This document shows, piece after piece, positions 1 through 7,942 of a stretch of 64,000 nt of DNA; within the stretch, counting starts at the first letter, position 1, and each line of letters starts with the position of its first letter. The notes under the pieces were generated by a model, which saw nothing but the letters and a program-made list of their open reading frames with translations, was not told where the DNA came from and ran no database searches. This DNA is from Streptomyces sp. NBC_01351. Lineage in GTDB: Bacteria > Actinomycetota > Actinomycetes > Streptomycetales > Streptomycetaceae. The position numbers were made by a program, and so were the translations under genes. The stretch is from positions 6,329,501 to 6,393,500 of the forward strand of contig NZ_CP108356.1 of NCBI RefSeq assembly GCF_036237315.1. Reading direction: 5' to 3'.

Positions 1-372
1 CCGCGCGGCCAGGAAGGCAGTCGCCGACACCGTCGTCGCGCCGGTCGCACCCGTGGCCAGCGCCGGCGCCAGGTCCCGGTGTCCGAGCTTGCGGACCCCG
101 TCACCGCCGGCGATCCGCTCCAACTGCCCCTTGTCCAGTCCCGCGTGCGCCACCCCGTCCACGACCGCGATCGTTGCCGGAACGGCGCCCTCCGATCTGA
201 CCAGCGCCTCCAGTTCGAGGCCCACCGCCAGATTGCGCGGGCGGGGCAGGCCGTGCGCCAGGATCGTCGACTCCAGGGCCACCACGGGCCCGCCCCGCGC
301 GAGTGCCTCGCGTACCTCTTCCGACAGGACCGGGCCGACCGGCGGGGACGCGGCTGCTGTGTGCTGTGACAT
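1..372 (-). CDS. psuG: Pseudouridine-5'-phosphate glycosidase, N-terminal part
   Basis: PsuG/IndA-family enzyme that splits pseudouridine 5'-phosphate into uracil and ribose 5-phosphate during pseudouridine salvage (family knowledge). The visible 124 residues carry the signature ESTILAHG at about 34-41 and [12 protein letters not shown] at about 62-73. The ATG at 372 is the first start in frame and lies back to back with the methyltransferase at 455. The rest of the gene runs off the left edge, so the catalytic C-terminal part cannot be inspected. No psuK-type kinase is adjacent within the window; the PfkB kinase at 18630 is far away. Confidence 0.9.
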   Translation of the reverse strand, partial: MSQHTAAASPPVGPVLSEEVREALARGGPVVALESTILAHGLPRPRNLAVGLELEALVRSEGAVPATIAVVDGVAHAGLDKGQLERIAGGDGVRKLGHRDLAPALATGATGATTVSATAFLAAR

Positions 373-454
373 GTCCCCATCCATGGCACGGGATTGACGC
401 CCCCAAACACGTTCCCGCCACTCCCGCCCCAGGCTGTCCGAGTAGCGTCCCTTC

Positions 455-1276
455 ATGGACACGCCCAGAGACACCCCGAAGGACACCCCGGAGGACATCC
501 GAGGCTTCTACGACGAACTGGCCCACCGGTACGACCTCATGTACGCGGACTGGGACGCCTCCGTCACCCGTCAGGGCCGCGCCCTCGACACCCTGCTCAC
601 CGCCGCACTCGGCCCCGGCCCGCACACGGTCCTCGACAACGCCTGCGGCATCGGCACCCAGGCCCTGGGCCTCGCCGCGCTGGGACACCGGGTCACCGGC
701 ACCGACCTGAGCCCCGTCTCCGTCGCCCGCGCCGCGGGGGAGGCCGCCGGCCGGGGGCTCGGTCTGCCCGTCGCGGCCGCCGACATGCGGGCCCTGCCCT
801 TCGCGGACGCCTCCTTCGACGCCGTGGTCTGCGCCGACAACGCCCTGCCGCACCTGCTGACCGCGACGGACGTGCGCACCGCGCTGGCCGAAACCCTGCG
901 GGTGCTGCGCCCCGGCGGCCTGCTCCTGCTCTCCACCCGCCCGTACGGCGAGCTGCTCCGCACCCGCCCGCTGAGCGAGGCCCCGCACGTCCGCACGGGC
1001 CCCGACGGGCGGACCATCACCTTCCAGCTCTGGCACTGGCACCCCGACGGGGAACGCTACGACCTGGAGCTCTTCCAGCTGCTGCCCACGGGCGAAACCT
1101 GGACCACGCGGACGTCGAGGGCGACGTACTGGGCGCTGCCGCAGGAGCGGACCACGGAGTTCGCCCGGGAGGCGGGGTTGCGCGACACGCTCTGGCACGC
1201 GCCGCAGGACACCGGGTTCCACCAGCCGGTCCTCACCGCCAGGCGCCCCGACCACCGGGACCACTGGACAGGGTGA
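455..1276 (+). CDS. Class I SAM-dependent methyltransferase
   Basis: 273-residue cytosolic methyltransferase. Motif I ([14 protein letters not shown], about residues 64-77) is the glycine-rich SAM loop, followed by the acidic end of strand 2 (GTDLSPVSV) and motif [28 protein letters not shown], the usual post-I and motif II region. The substrate cannot be told from sequence. A -10-like TAGCGT at 443-448 lies 6 nt before the ATG, so the transcript may be leaderless; no Shine-Dalgarno sequence is visible. It stands divergent to psuG and about 75 nt ahead of the cupin gene. Confidence 0.85.
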   Translation: MDTPRDTPKDTPEDIRGFYDELAHRYDLMYADWDASVTRQGRALDTLLTAALGPGPHTVLDNACGIGTQALGLAALGHRVTGTDLSPVSVARAAGEAAGRGLGLPVAAADMRALPFADASFDAVVCADNALPHLLTATDVRTALAETLRVLRPGGLLLLSTRPYGELLRTRPLSEAPHVRTGPDGRTITFQLWHWHPDGERYDLELFQLLPTGETWTTRTSRATYWALPQERTTEFAREAGLRDTLWHAPQDTGFHQPVLTARRPDHRDHWTG

Positions 1277-1349
1277 CTCGTCGGCCGCGCCGTTCCTGGA
1301 CGCTCCGCTCACCGCGTCGCGCGGGCGGGCCGGACTACGCTGGCGCGCC

Positions 1350-1718
1350 ATGAGCACCAGTGATCACTCCGCAACCCCCGCCTCCTTCGCCGTCTCCGTG
1401 CCGGACGAACAACTGGAGATCGAGGACCTCGACCCCGACCAGATCGTCTCCGGGGAGCCCGTCGTGACGGGCAAGGTGCTGTGGGAGTCGGCGGACGGCA
1501 AGCAGGTGCGCGGGATCTGGCAGATCACCCCCGGCGTGGTCACCGACATCGAGGCCAACGAGCTGTTCGTGGTCGTCAGCGGCCGCGCCACCATCGAGGT
1601 CGAGGGCGGCGAGACCCTGGAGGTGGGCCCCGGGTCCGCCTGCGTCCTCCGGGAAGGTGACAAGACCACCTGGACCGTGCACGAGACGCTCCGCAAGGCC
1701 TACCACATCAGCTACTGA
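1350..1718 (+). CDS. Small cupin-domain protein
   Basis: 122-residue single-domain cupin of the DUF861/Cupin_3 type. The core GIWQITPGVVTDIEANELFVVVSGRATIEVEGGETLEVGPGSACVLREGDKTTWTVHE shows the two beta-barrel motifs, but the usual metal-binding histidines of motif 1 are not evident, so an enzymatic role is uncertain. TACGCT at 1336-1341 lies 8 nt before the ATG and may drive a leaderless message. The end overlaps the convergent MFS gene by 7 nt. Function unknown beyond fold. Confidence 0.8.
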   Translation: MSTSDHSATPASFAVSVPDEQLEIEDLDPDQIVSGEPVVTGKVLWESADGKQVRGIWQITPGVVTDIEANELFVVVSGRATIEVEGGETLEVGPGSACVLREGDKTTWTVHETLRKAYHISY

Positions 1719-3034
1719 CCGCCCTTTCCGGAGGCAGGGACGGTAACGGGGACGGGGTGGCGGCGCGCGGTGAACAGCGCCAGCGCCGCCATCGGCAGCA
1801 GCAGCGCGGCGCCGATGGCGTTCAGCCAGCCGTAGCTCGCCTGGGACATGACCAGGCCGGCGGCCGCGCCGCCCACGCCCGCCGCGGCGTTCATCGTGAG
1901 GTCGCTCAGGCCCTGTACGGCGGCCCGCGCGGGCTGCGGCACCGAGTCGGTCAGCAGCGCCGAGCCGGCCACCATGCCGGCGGACCAGCCGAGGCCGAGC
2001 AGGAAGAGGCCGAGCGCACTCTGGGTGTGGCTGGGCCCGGCCGTACCGGCGAGCAGGGCGGCGACGGACAGGAGCCCCGCGGCCAGACCGATCACCGAGA
2101 GCCGGCCGAGGCGGTCCGCGAGCCAGCCCATGACGGGCGAGAAGGCGAACATGCCGGCGATGTGGCCGCTGATCACCAGCCCGACGAGCTCCAGGTCGGC
2201 GCCGTGATGGCCCAGGTCCATCGGGGTCATCACCATGATCGAGACCATGACGGTGTGCGACACCGCGACCGTGACGAGGGCGAGCCGGGCCCGCGGGGAG
2301 GCCTTGACCGCGGCCAACCCGGCGCGCAGCGAGCGGCCCTCGCGGGACTGCTCCTCGGGCCCGGCCAGTGCGCGGGCCGTCAGGAGCGGGTCCGGACGCA
2401 GGAGTACGCAGATCAGCGTGCCGGTGAGGACGAAGACGACGGCGGCCCACACGAAGGGGCCCGCCGTCTCGGGTATGGAGGTGCCGGCGAAGCTGCGGCT
2501 GGCGGGTGCGGAGAGGTTGGGGCCGAGCACCGCGCCGAGGGTGGAGGCCCAGACGACGACCGAGATCGCCCGGGCCCGGCGGTCCGGGGCCGCGAGGTCG
2601 GCGGCTGCGAAGCGGGCCTGGAGGTTGGCGGAGGAGGCGGCGCCGAAGGCGGCCATGCCGAGCAGGAGCAGCGGGAAGCTCTTGATCGTGGCGGCCAGGA
2701 CGACGAGCGCCGCGCCGACCGCGCCGATCGCGTACGCCACCACCAGCCCGGGGCGGCGCCCGCGCGCGGTCATCAGGGCGGCCAGCGGCAGAGAGAGCAG
2801 GGCGGTGCCGATCACCGAGGCGGTGGAGGCGAAGCCGGAGAGGGCCTCGGTGCCGCTGACCTGCGTGGCGAGCACGGGGGCCAGGGCGATGCTGATGGGC
2901 ACGCCGAGGCCGCCGAGCACCTGGCTGGCGATGAGCACCCAGGAGGTGCGCCGCTGCAACCGGGCCAGCTCCGCCTCCGTCCGGGCGAGCGTCGGGGCCG
3001 TGGCCGGACGGTCGGTGCCGGGCGAGGTGGTCAC
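1712..3034 (-). CDS. MFS transporter
   Basis: 440-residue major facilitator with about 12 hydrophobic segments. The loop between segments 2 and 3 is short and basic (TARGRRPG), and the second half repeats this pattern (LADRLGRLS), as in drug-exporter-type MFS proteins. The substrate is unknown. I chose the GTG at 3034 (product begins MTTSPGTDRPA) because residues further upstream are low-complexity and run into the intergenic repeats, and the hydrophobic core starts about 40 residues later. Convergent, with a 7-nt overlap, to the cupin gene. Confidence 0.85.
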   Translation of the reverse strand: MTTSPGTDRPATAPTLARTEAELARLQRRTSWVLIASQVLGGLGVPISIALAPVLATQVSGTEALSGFASTASVIGTALLSLPLAALMTARGRRPGLVVAYAIGAVGAALVVLAATIKSFPLLLLGMAAFGAASSANLQARFAAADLAAPDRRARAISVVVWASTLGAVLGPNLSAPASRSFAGTSIPETAGPFVWAAVVFVLTGTLICVLLRPDPLLTARALAGPEEQSREGRSLRAGLAAVKASPRARLALVTVAVSHTVMVSIMVMTPMDLGHHGADLELVGLVISGHIAGMFAFSPVMGWLADRLGRLSVIGLAAGLLSVAALLAGTAGPSHTQSALGLFLLGLGWSAGMVAGSALLTDSVPQPARAAVQGLSDLTMNAAAGVGGAAAGLVMSQASYGWLNAIGAALLLPMAALALFTARRHPVPVTVPASGKGGQ

Positions 3035-3137
3035 GCGGTACACCCCCGTCGTGGCAGCGGGGCGCGGGGAGAGATCAGGCCGGGTGCGGCGGCAGAAGTA
3101 CTCACCGCGGCAGTTTCCCACCCCTTACCGCGAGACG

Positions 3138-3195
3138 GAACCGGGAATCCCGGCCCGCTCGCCCGAACCGGGAATCCCGGCCCGCCCGCTCGCCC
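3138..3195. repeat. Two near-identical tandem copies of a ~27-31 bp unit
   Basis: Copies at 3138-3164 and 3165-3195 both begin GAACCGGGAATCCCGGCCCG and end CTCGCCC; the second has an extra CCCG. Each contains the palindrome CCGGGAATCCCGG. They lie in the intergenic region upstream of the MFS gene. Confidence 0.8.
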
Positions 3196-3198
3196 GGT

Positions 3199-3288
3199 CC
3201 GGGATGCCGGTCAGACCAGAGGCACCGGCCAAAACAGAGGCACCGGCCAAAACAGGGGCGCCGGTCAGAACAGGGGTGCCGGCAGGAC
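3199..3288. repeat. 18-bp tandem repeat array overlapping the ogt stop
   Basis: About five units of 18 bp. Units 3217-3234 and 3235-3252 are identical (CAGAGGCACCGGCCAAAA); 3199-3216, 3253-3270 and 3271-3288 are diverged. The array includes the ogt stop codon (3265-3267) and its last codons, so the repeat grew out of, or into, the 3' end of that gene. Confidence 0.85.
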
Positions 3289-3840
3289 GCCCTCCAGGGC
3301 GAGGAGCAGGCGCTTCGTCTCCACCCCGCCACCGAAGCCCCCGATGCCGCCGTCGTTCTCCACGACCCGGTGGCAGGGCACGACCACCGGCAGCGGATTC
3401 GACCCCATGGCGTTGCCCACCGCCTGCGCGGCCCCCGGCTGGCCGGTGCGGGCGGCCAGTTCCCCGTAGCCGACCACGGCACCGTACGGAACGGAGCGGT
3501 CCAGCTCCTGGAGCACCTGCCGGTTGAAGCCGGAGCTCAAACGCCAGTCCAGCGGCAGCTCGAAGCGCCGCAGCGAACCGGCGAAGTACGCGGTGAGCTG
3601 GCGTATCGGCTCGGTCAGCAGCACTTCCTCGCCCGGCGCGGGCCGCCACGCGTCCGCGCCGAGCCGCGAGACGAGCGAGCCGATCATCGAGTCGACCCGG
3701 TCCGGCCCGGCATGGAACTCGACCCGGACCAGACCCTCCGGGGTCGCGGCCAGGAGGAGGTCCCCGACGCCGATGCCGTCGCCACCGGTGAAGACGGTCC
3801 ATTCGAGGTGCGGCCCGCGGGGCCGCTCGGTGCTGTCCAC
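3265..3840 (-). CDS. ogt: Methylated-DNA--protein-cysteine S-methyltransferase
   Basis: 191-residue suicide alkyltransferase that moves methyl groups from O6-methylguanine or O4-methylthymine to its own cysteine. The active-site motif VVVPCHRVV is intact, preceded by the DNA-binding helix region (GYGELAARTGQPGAAQAVGNAMGSNPLP). The GTG at 3840 is preferred: a damage-promoter-like motif sits directly upstream (3847-3869), with its -10 six nt from the GTG. The stop falls inside an 18-bp tandem repeat array; other units read TTTTGG where this one has TTCTGA, so a repeat-length change could extend the protein. Confidence 0.9.
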   Translation of the reverse strand: MDSTERPRGPHLEWTVFTGGDGIGVGDLLLAATPEGLVRVEFHAGPDRVDSMIGSLVSRLGADAWRPAPGEEVLLTEPIRQLTAYFAGSLRRFELPLDWRLSSGFNRQVLQELDRSVPYGAVVGYGELAARTGQPGAAQAVGNAMGSNPLPVVVPCHRVVENDGGIGGFGGGVETKRLLLALEGVLPAPLF

Positions 3841-3846
3841 GCCTCC

Positions 3847-3869
3847 ACGGTACGGGCCCCCACCGACAG
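3847..3869 (-). promoter_or_regulatory. RecA-NDp/PafBC-type promoter motif of ogt
   Basis: On the minus strand CTGTCGGTG, 8 nt, TACCGT, then 6 nt to the GTG start. It fits the actinobacterial damage-promoter form TTGTCRGTG-N8-TAnnnT. The same layout stands before uvrB and uvrC in this window. Confidence 0.7.
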
Positions 3870-3908
3870 CGCCGGGCTCGGGCGGGCTCGGGCCGGGCCC
3901 GGCCGGGC

Positions 3909-4823
3909 TCAGAAGTCGCCGACCGCGTCCCGGATGACGTCCGGGGCGTTGGTGATGATCCCGTCGACACCCATGGCCTTCACCTTCCGGGCGGTCGCCG
4001 CGTCGTCCACGATCCAGGTGTCCACCTCCATCGCCTTGCCGTGGGCCCCCTGCAGGCCGTGCACCGCCGCGACCCAGTCGGCCGTGATCGTGGTGTGCCA
4101 CGGGTTGATCCGGTCGGTGAACTCGGCGTACCGCGGCAGGTCGGCCACGGTCGGAGTGCCCAGGAAGGCCGTCACCAGGTCCGGGCGCACCGCGTGCACC
4201 GCGCGTACGGAGTCGGCGCTGAAGCTCTGCACCACCAGGCGCTGCGTCACATGGCGCTCGTCGAGCCAGCCCGCTTCGCCGAGCACCTTCACGGTCTGCT
4301 CCTCGATCCCCGGGTAGAGCTCCGGCTTCTTGATCTCCAGCAGCAGCCGCTGCCGGTTGCGCTGTACCCGGTCGAGGTACTCCCGCAGGGTCGGCACGAA
4401 GGCACCCGCGTACTCCTCGCCGAACCAGCTGCCCGCGTCCAGCAGGGCGATCTCGGCCGCCGTGAAGTCCTTGACCTTCCAGGGCTTGCGGTCCGGGAAG
4501 ACCTGTTCGACGTCGGTGGTCCGGGCGAGGGTGTCGTCGTGGACCACCACCAGCTCGCCGTCCTTGGTGCGCTGCACGTCGTTCTCGACCCAGTCGAAGC
4601 CCAGCCGCATCGCCAGGTCGATCGCGTCGAGGGTGTTCTCCGGGGCGTACGCCGAAGCCCCCCGGTGGGCGTACACGACGGGTCCCCCCACCGCCGCCCG
4701 GCCGGTGGCGGGGCCGGTGGCGGAGCCCGGGCCGGTGGCGGCGGACGAGGCCGTACCGCCCAGCAGGGTGAGGGTGAAGCCCAGGAATGCGGCGGCGGTC
4801 GCGGCGGCGGGTCGGACGTACAT
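3909..4823 (-). CDS. glpQ: Secreted glycerophosphodiester phosphodiesterase
   Basis: 304-residue GDPD/GlpQ-family enzyme that hydrolyses deacylated phospholipid diesters to glycerol 3-phosphate and an alcohol. A Sec signal peptide covers about residues 1-30 (MYVRPAAATAAAFLGFTLTL, then GGTASSAA). The catalytic pieces HRGASAYAPENT, WVENDVQRTKDGELVVVHDD and LLLEIKKPE are all present, giving the metal-binding and acid/base residues of the TIM barrel. The enzyme is probably exported and feeds phosphate and glycerol scavenging. In S. coelicolor the glpQ genes belong to the PhoP regulon (recalled); repeated TTCAC elements at 4908-4946 upstream could be such a site. Confidence 0.92.
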   Translation of the reverse strand: MYVRPAAATAAAFLGFTLTLLGGTASSAATGPGSATGPATGRAAVGGPVVYAHRGASAYAPENTLDAIDLAMRLGFDWVENDVQRTKDGELVVVHDDTLARTTDVEQVFPDRKPWKVKDFTAAEIALLDAGSWFGEEYAGAFVPTLREYLDRVQRNRQRLLLEIKKPELYPGIEEQTVKVLGEAGWLDERHVTQRLVVQSFSADSVRAVHAVRPDLVTAFLGTPTVADLPRYAEFTDRINPWHTTITADWVAAVHGLQGAHGKAMEVDTWIVDDAATARKVKAMGVDGIITNAPDVIRDAVGDF

Positions 4824-4907
4824 GTGCGTTCTCCTCGGGTCGTGAGCCCTGTTCCTGCGTCAAACGGGTGCGGAGCGGCAGACGTTGTGGCGATGGACCA
4901 AACGGCG

Positions 4908-4946
4908 GTTCACGGCGGTGCACGGCACTTCACGGCGGGCCTTCAC
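4908..4946. promoter_or_regulatory. TTCAC direct repeats, possible PHO box
   Basis: GTTCAC (4908), GTGCAC (4918), CTTCAC (4928) and CTTCAC (4941) follow one another; TTCACGGCGG is repeated exactly 20 bp apart (4909-4918, 4929-4938). PhoP in Streptomyces binds 11-nt direct repeats with a TTCAC core. The spacing here (10, 10, 13) is not canonical. Confidence 0.35.
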
Positions 4947-5010
4947 CGCGATCATGGGGTTGAAGATCACCGAGCCGCCACCGAACTACGACAAACGGAC
5001 CAGAAGGGGT

Positions 5011-5038
5011 GAGCCCGGCCGGGTCCCGGGCCGGGCTC
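5011..5038. terminator. Hairpin upstream of uvrB
   Basis: GAGCCCGGCC (5011-5020) pairs with GGCCGGGCTC (5029-5038) across an 8-nt loop. No T-run follows. It could shield uvrB from read-through or be an incidental GC-rich stem. Confidence 0.3.
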
Positions 5039-5080
5039 CCGACCGACCGCGCGCGGCGCGTCCCCTTAGGGGTGCGTGAG

Positions 5081-5102
5081 TGTCAGTGGGGGGTCGTACG
5101 GT
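5081..5102 (+). promoter_or_regulatory. RecA-NDp/PafBC-type promoter motif of uvrB
   Basis: TGTCAGTG (5081-5088), exactly 8 nt, then TACGGT (5097-5102), with the ATG at 5109. This matches the LexA-independent DNA-damage promoter of actinobacteria (TTGTCRGTG-N8-TAnnnT) and places transcription start at or next to the ATG. Confidence 0.78.
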
Positions 5103-5108
5103 TGACCC

Positions 5109-7247
5109 ATGCGGCCCGTATCGAAGATCGAACGCACGGTGGCGCCTTTCGAGGTCGTCAGCCCCTACCAGCCCAGCGGCGACCAGCCGGCGGCCATCGC
5201 CGAGCTGGAGAAGCGCATCCGTGCCGGCGAGAAGGATGTCGTCCTGCTGGGTGCGACCGGCACCGGAAAGTCGGCGACCACCGCCTGGATGATCGAGAAG
5301 CTCCAGCGCCCCACCCTGGTGATGGCGCCGAACAAGACGCTCGCCGCCCAGCTGGCGAACGAGTTCCGCGAGCTCCTGCCGAACAACGCGGTCGAATACT
5401 TCGTCTCGTACTACGACTACTACCAGCCCGAGGCGTACGTACCGCAGTCCGACACCTACATCGAGAAGGACTCCTCGATCAACGAGGAAGTGGAGCGGCT
5501 GCGCCACTCCGCGACCAATTCGCTGCTCACCCGGCGCGACGTGATCGTCGTGGCGTCCGTGTCCTGCATCTACGGCCTCGGCACCCCGCAGGAGTACGTG
5601 GACCGGATGGTCCCCCTCAAGGTGGGGGAGGAGATGGACCGGGACCAGCTGCTGCGCCGCTTCGTCGACATCCAGTACACGCGCAACGACGTGGCCTTCA
5701 CCCGCGGCACCTTCCGGGTGCGCGGCGACACCATCGAGATCTTCCCGGTCTACGAGGAACTGGCCGTCCGCATCGAGATGTTCGGCGACGAGATCGAGGC
5801 GCTCTCCACCCTGCACCCGCTCACCGGCGAGGTCATCAGCGAGGACCGCGAGCTGTACGTCTTCCCCGCCAGCCACTACGTCGCCGGACCCGAGCGCATG
5901 GAGAAGGCCGTCCGGGGCATCGAGGCCGAGCTGGCCGAGCGCCTCGCCGAGCTGGAGAAGCAGGGCAAGATGCTGGAGGCCCAGCGCCTGCGCATGCGCA
6001 CCACCTACGACCTGGAGATGATGCGCCAGATCGGGTCCTGCTCCGGCATCGAGAACTACTCGCTGCACATGGACGACCGCGAGCGCGGCTCCGCGCCCAA
6101 CACCCTCATCGACTACTTCCCCGAGGACTTCCTCCTCGTCATCGACGAGTCGCACGTCACCGTGCCGCAGATCGGCGCCATGTACGAGGGCGACGCCTCG
6201 CGCAAGCGGACCCTGGTCGACCACGGCTTCCGGCTGCCGTCCGCACTGGACAACCGGCCGCTGAAGTGGGAGGAGTTCCAGGAGCGCATCGGACAGACGG
6301 TCTACCTGTCGGCCACCCCCGGCAAGTACGAGCTCTCGCGCGGCGACGGCTTCGTCGAGCAGATCATCCGCCCCACCGGCCTCATCGACCCCGAGATCGT
6401 GGTCAAGCCCACCGAGGGTCAGATCGACGACCTGGTGCACGAGATCCGCGAGCGGGTCGAGAAGGACGAGCGGGTCCTGGTCACCACCCTCACCAAGAAG
6501 ATGTCCGAGGACCTCACCGACTACTTCCTGGAGCTCGGCATCCAGGTCCGCTACCTGCACAGCGACGTGGACACCCTGCGTCGCATCGAGCTGCTGCGCG
6601 AGCTGCGCGCCGGCGAGTACGACGTCCTCGTCGGCATCAACCTGCTGCGCGAGGGCCTCGACCTGCCCGAGGTCTCGCTCGTGGCGATCCTCGACGCCGA
6701 CAAGCAGGGCTTCTTGCGCTCCGGCACCTCGCTGATCCAGACCATCGGCCGCGCCGCGCGCAACGTGTCCGGCCAGGTCCACATGTACGCGGACAGCATC
6801 ACCCCGGCGATGGCGCAGGCCATCGACGAGACCAACCGGCGCCGCGAGAAGCAGGTCGCCTACAACACGGCCAACGGGATCGACCCGCAGCCGCTGCGCA
6901 AGAAGATCAACGACATCGTCGCCACCATCGCCCGCGAGGAACTCGACACCGAGGAGCTCCTCGGCACCGGCTACCGGCAGACGAAGGACGGCAAGGCCCT
7001 CAAGGCGCCGGTGCCCGCACTGGGCGGCAAGGCCGCAAAGGGTGCGAAGGCGGCCAAGGGGGCCAAGGGCGGCGAGGTGCTCACCGACCGGCCGGCCGCC
7101 GAACTGGCCGCGCTCATCGAGCAGATGACGGAGCGCATGCGCGGTGCGGCAGCCGAGTTGCAGTTCGAGGTGGCGGCCCGGATTCGGGACGAGGTGGGCG
7201 AGTTGAAGAAGGAGCTTCGGCAGATGAGGGAAGCGGGCCTCGCCTGA
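5109..7247 (+). CDS. uvrB: Excinuclease ABC subunit B
   Basis: 712-residue damage-verification helicase of nucleotide excision repair. Walker A is GATGTGKS at residues 48-55; the damage-gripping beta-hairpin region is [13 protein letters not shown]; the DESH box, helicase motifs ([36 protein letters not shown]) and the C-terminal UVR domain that contacts UvrC ([21 protein letters not shown]) follow. A Lys/Ala/Gly-rich linker around residues 635-660 separates the helicase from the UVR domain. No Shine-Dalgarno is present; a damage-type promoter abuts the ATG, so translation is probably leaderless. uvrA and uvrC are elsewhere in the window, not co-transcribed. Confidence 0.98.
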   Translation: MRPVSKIERTVAPFEVVSPYQPSGDQPAAIAELEKRIRAGEKDVVLLGATGTGKSATTAWMIEKLQRPTLVMAPNKTLAAQLANEFRELLPNNAVEYFVSYYDYYQPEAYVPQSDTYIEKDSSINEEVERLRHSATNSLLTRRDVIVVASVSCIYGLGTPQEYVDRMVPLKVGEEMDRDQLLRRFVDIQYTRNDVAFTRGTFRVRGDTIEIFPVYEELAVRIEMFGDEIEALSTLHPLTGEVISEDRELYVFPASHYVAGPERMEKAVRGIEAELAERLAELEKQGKMLEAQRLRMRTTYDLEMMRQIGSCSGIENYSLHMDDRERGSAPNTLIDYFPEDFLLVIDESHVTVPQIGAMYEGDASRKRTLVDHGFRLPSALDNRPLKWEEFQERIGQTVYLSATPGKYELSRGDGFVEQIIRPTGLIDPEIVVKPTEGQIDDLVHEIRERVEKDERVLVTTLTKKMSEDLTDYFLELGIQVRYLHSDVDTLRRIELLRELRAGEYDVLVGINLLREGLDLPEVSLVAILDADKQGFLRSGTSLIQTIGRAARNVSGQVHMYADSITPAMAQAIDETNRRREKQVAYNTANGIDPQPLRKKINDIVATIAREELDTEELLGTGYRQTKDGKALKAPVPALGGKAAKGAKAAKGAKGGEVLTDRPAAELAALIEQMTERMRGAAAELQFEVAARIRDEVGELKKELRQMREAGLA

Positions 7248-7334
7248 CCCGGAGCCTGTCAGTAGGGTTGGGCACAGCCGCAGGTACATGCTGCGCGCCC
7301 GTTAATGGGGCGGGCTATGGGAGAGGGGACACGC

Positions 7335-7913
7335 GTGACGGTCAACATGACCAAGGGCCAGGCCATCAGTCTGCAGAAGGCGGACGGGGGGACGCTGACC
7401 GCGGTCCGGATGGGCCTCGGCTGGCAAGCGGCGAAGCGCCGCGGACTGTTCGGCTCGCGGACCCGGGAGATCGACCTGGATGCCTCGGCGGTGCTCTTCG
7501 CCGACAAGCAGCCCGTGGACGTCGTCTTCTTCCGGCACCTGCAGAGCGATGACGGCTCCGTCCGGCACACCGGTGACAACCTGGTCGGCGGCGTCGGCCA
7601 GGGTGGCGACGACGAGTCGATCCTCGTCGACCTCCAGCGGGTGCCGGTCCACATCGACCAGATCGTCTTCACGGTGAACTCCTTCACCGGCCAGACGTTC
7701 CAGGAGGTGCAGAACGCCTTCTGCCGCATCGTCGACGAGACCAACGGCCAGGAACTGGCCCGCTACACCCTCGACGGCGGCGGCCAGTACACCGCGCAGA
7801 TCATGGCGAAGGTGTCGCGTGCGGGCGCCGGCTGGCAGATGACGGCCCTGGGTAACCCGGCCAACGGCCGGACGTTCCAGGACCTGATGCCGGCGATCCT
7901 GCCGCACCTGTAA
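7335..7913 (+). CDS. TerD-family tellurite/stress protein
   Basis: 192-residue TerD-domain protein (the fold of TerD/TerE/CABP1, a calcium-binding beta-sandwich). The conserved acidic segment SVRHTGDNLVGGVGQGGDDE corresponds to the GDNLTG/DDE calcium-site region. I chose the GTG at 7335 (MTVNMTKGQAISLQKADGG) because GAGAGGGGAC lies immediately before it and the family begins there. It is followed after 29 nt by a second, much longer TerD-domain gene and then by terC, so this is a small ter-type stress cluster. The exact role of TerD proteins is not established. Confidence 0.88.
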   Translation: MTVNMTKGQAISLQKADGGTLTAVRMGLGWQAAKRRGLFGSRTREIDLDASAVLFADKQPVDVVFFRHLQSDDGSVRHTGDNLVGGVGQGGDDESILVDLQRVPVHIDQIVFTVNSFTGQTFQEVQNAFCRIVDETNGQELARYTLDGGGQYTAQIMAKVSRAGAGWQMTALGNPANGRTFQDLMPAILPHL

Positions 7914-7942
7914 GCGAAGAAAGAACGGGGGGAGACGGGACG

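Noticed and set aside
4824..5108. Small gene in the glpQ-uvrB gap
   Set aside because: The only short open frame (4885-5079) has no ribosome site and a composition unlike the neighbours.
7257..7270. Damage motif before the TerD gene (CTGTCAGTAGGGT)
   Set aside because: TGTCAG abuts TAGGGT directly; the 8-nt spacing is missing and the start codon is about 65 nt away.
4986..7289. Minus-strand open frame over uvrB
   Set aside because: Antisense shadow of uvrB; no family motif in its product.
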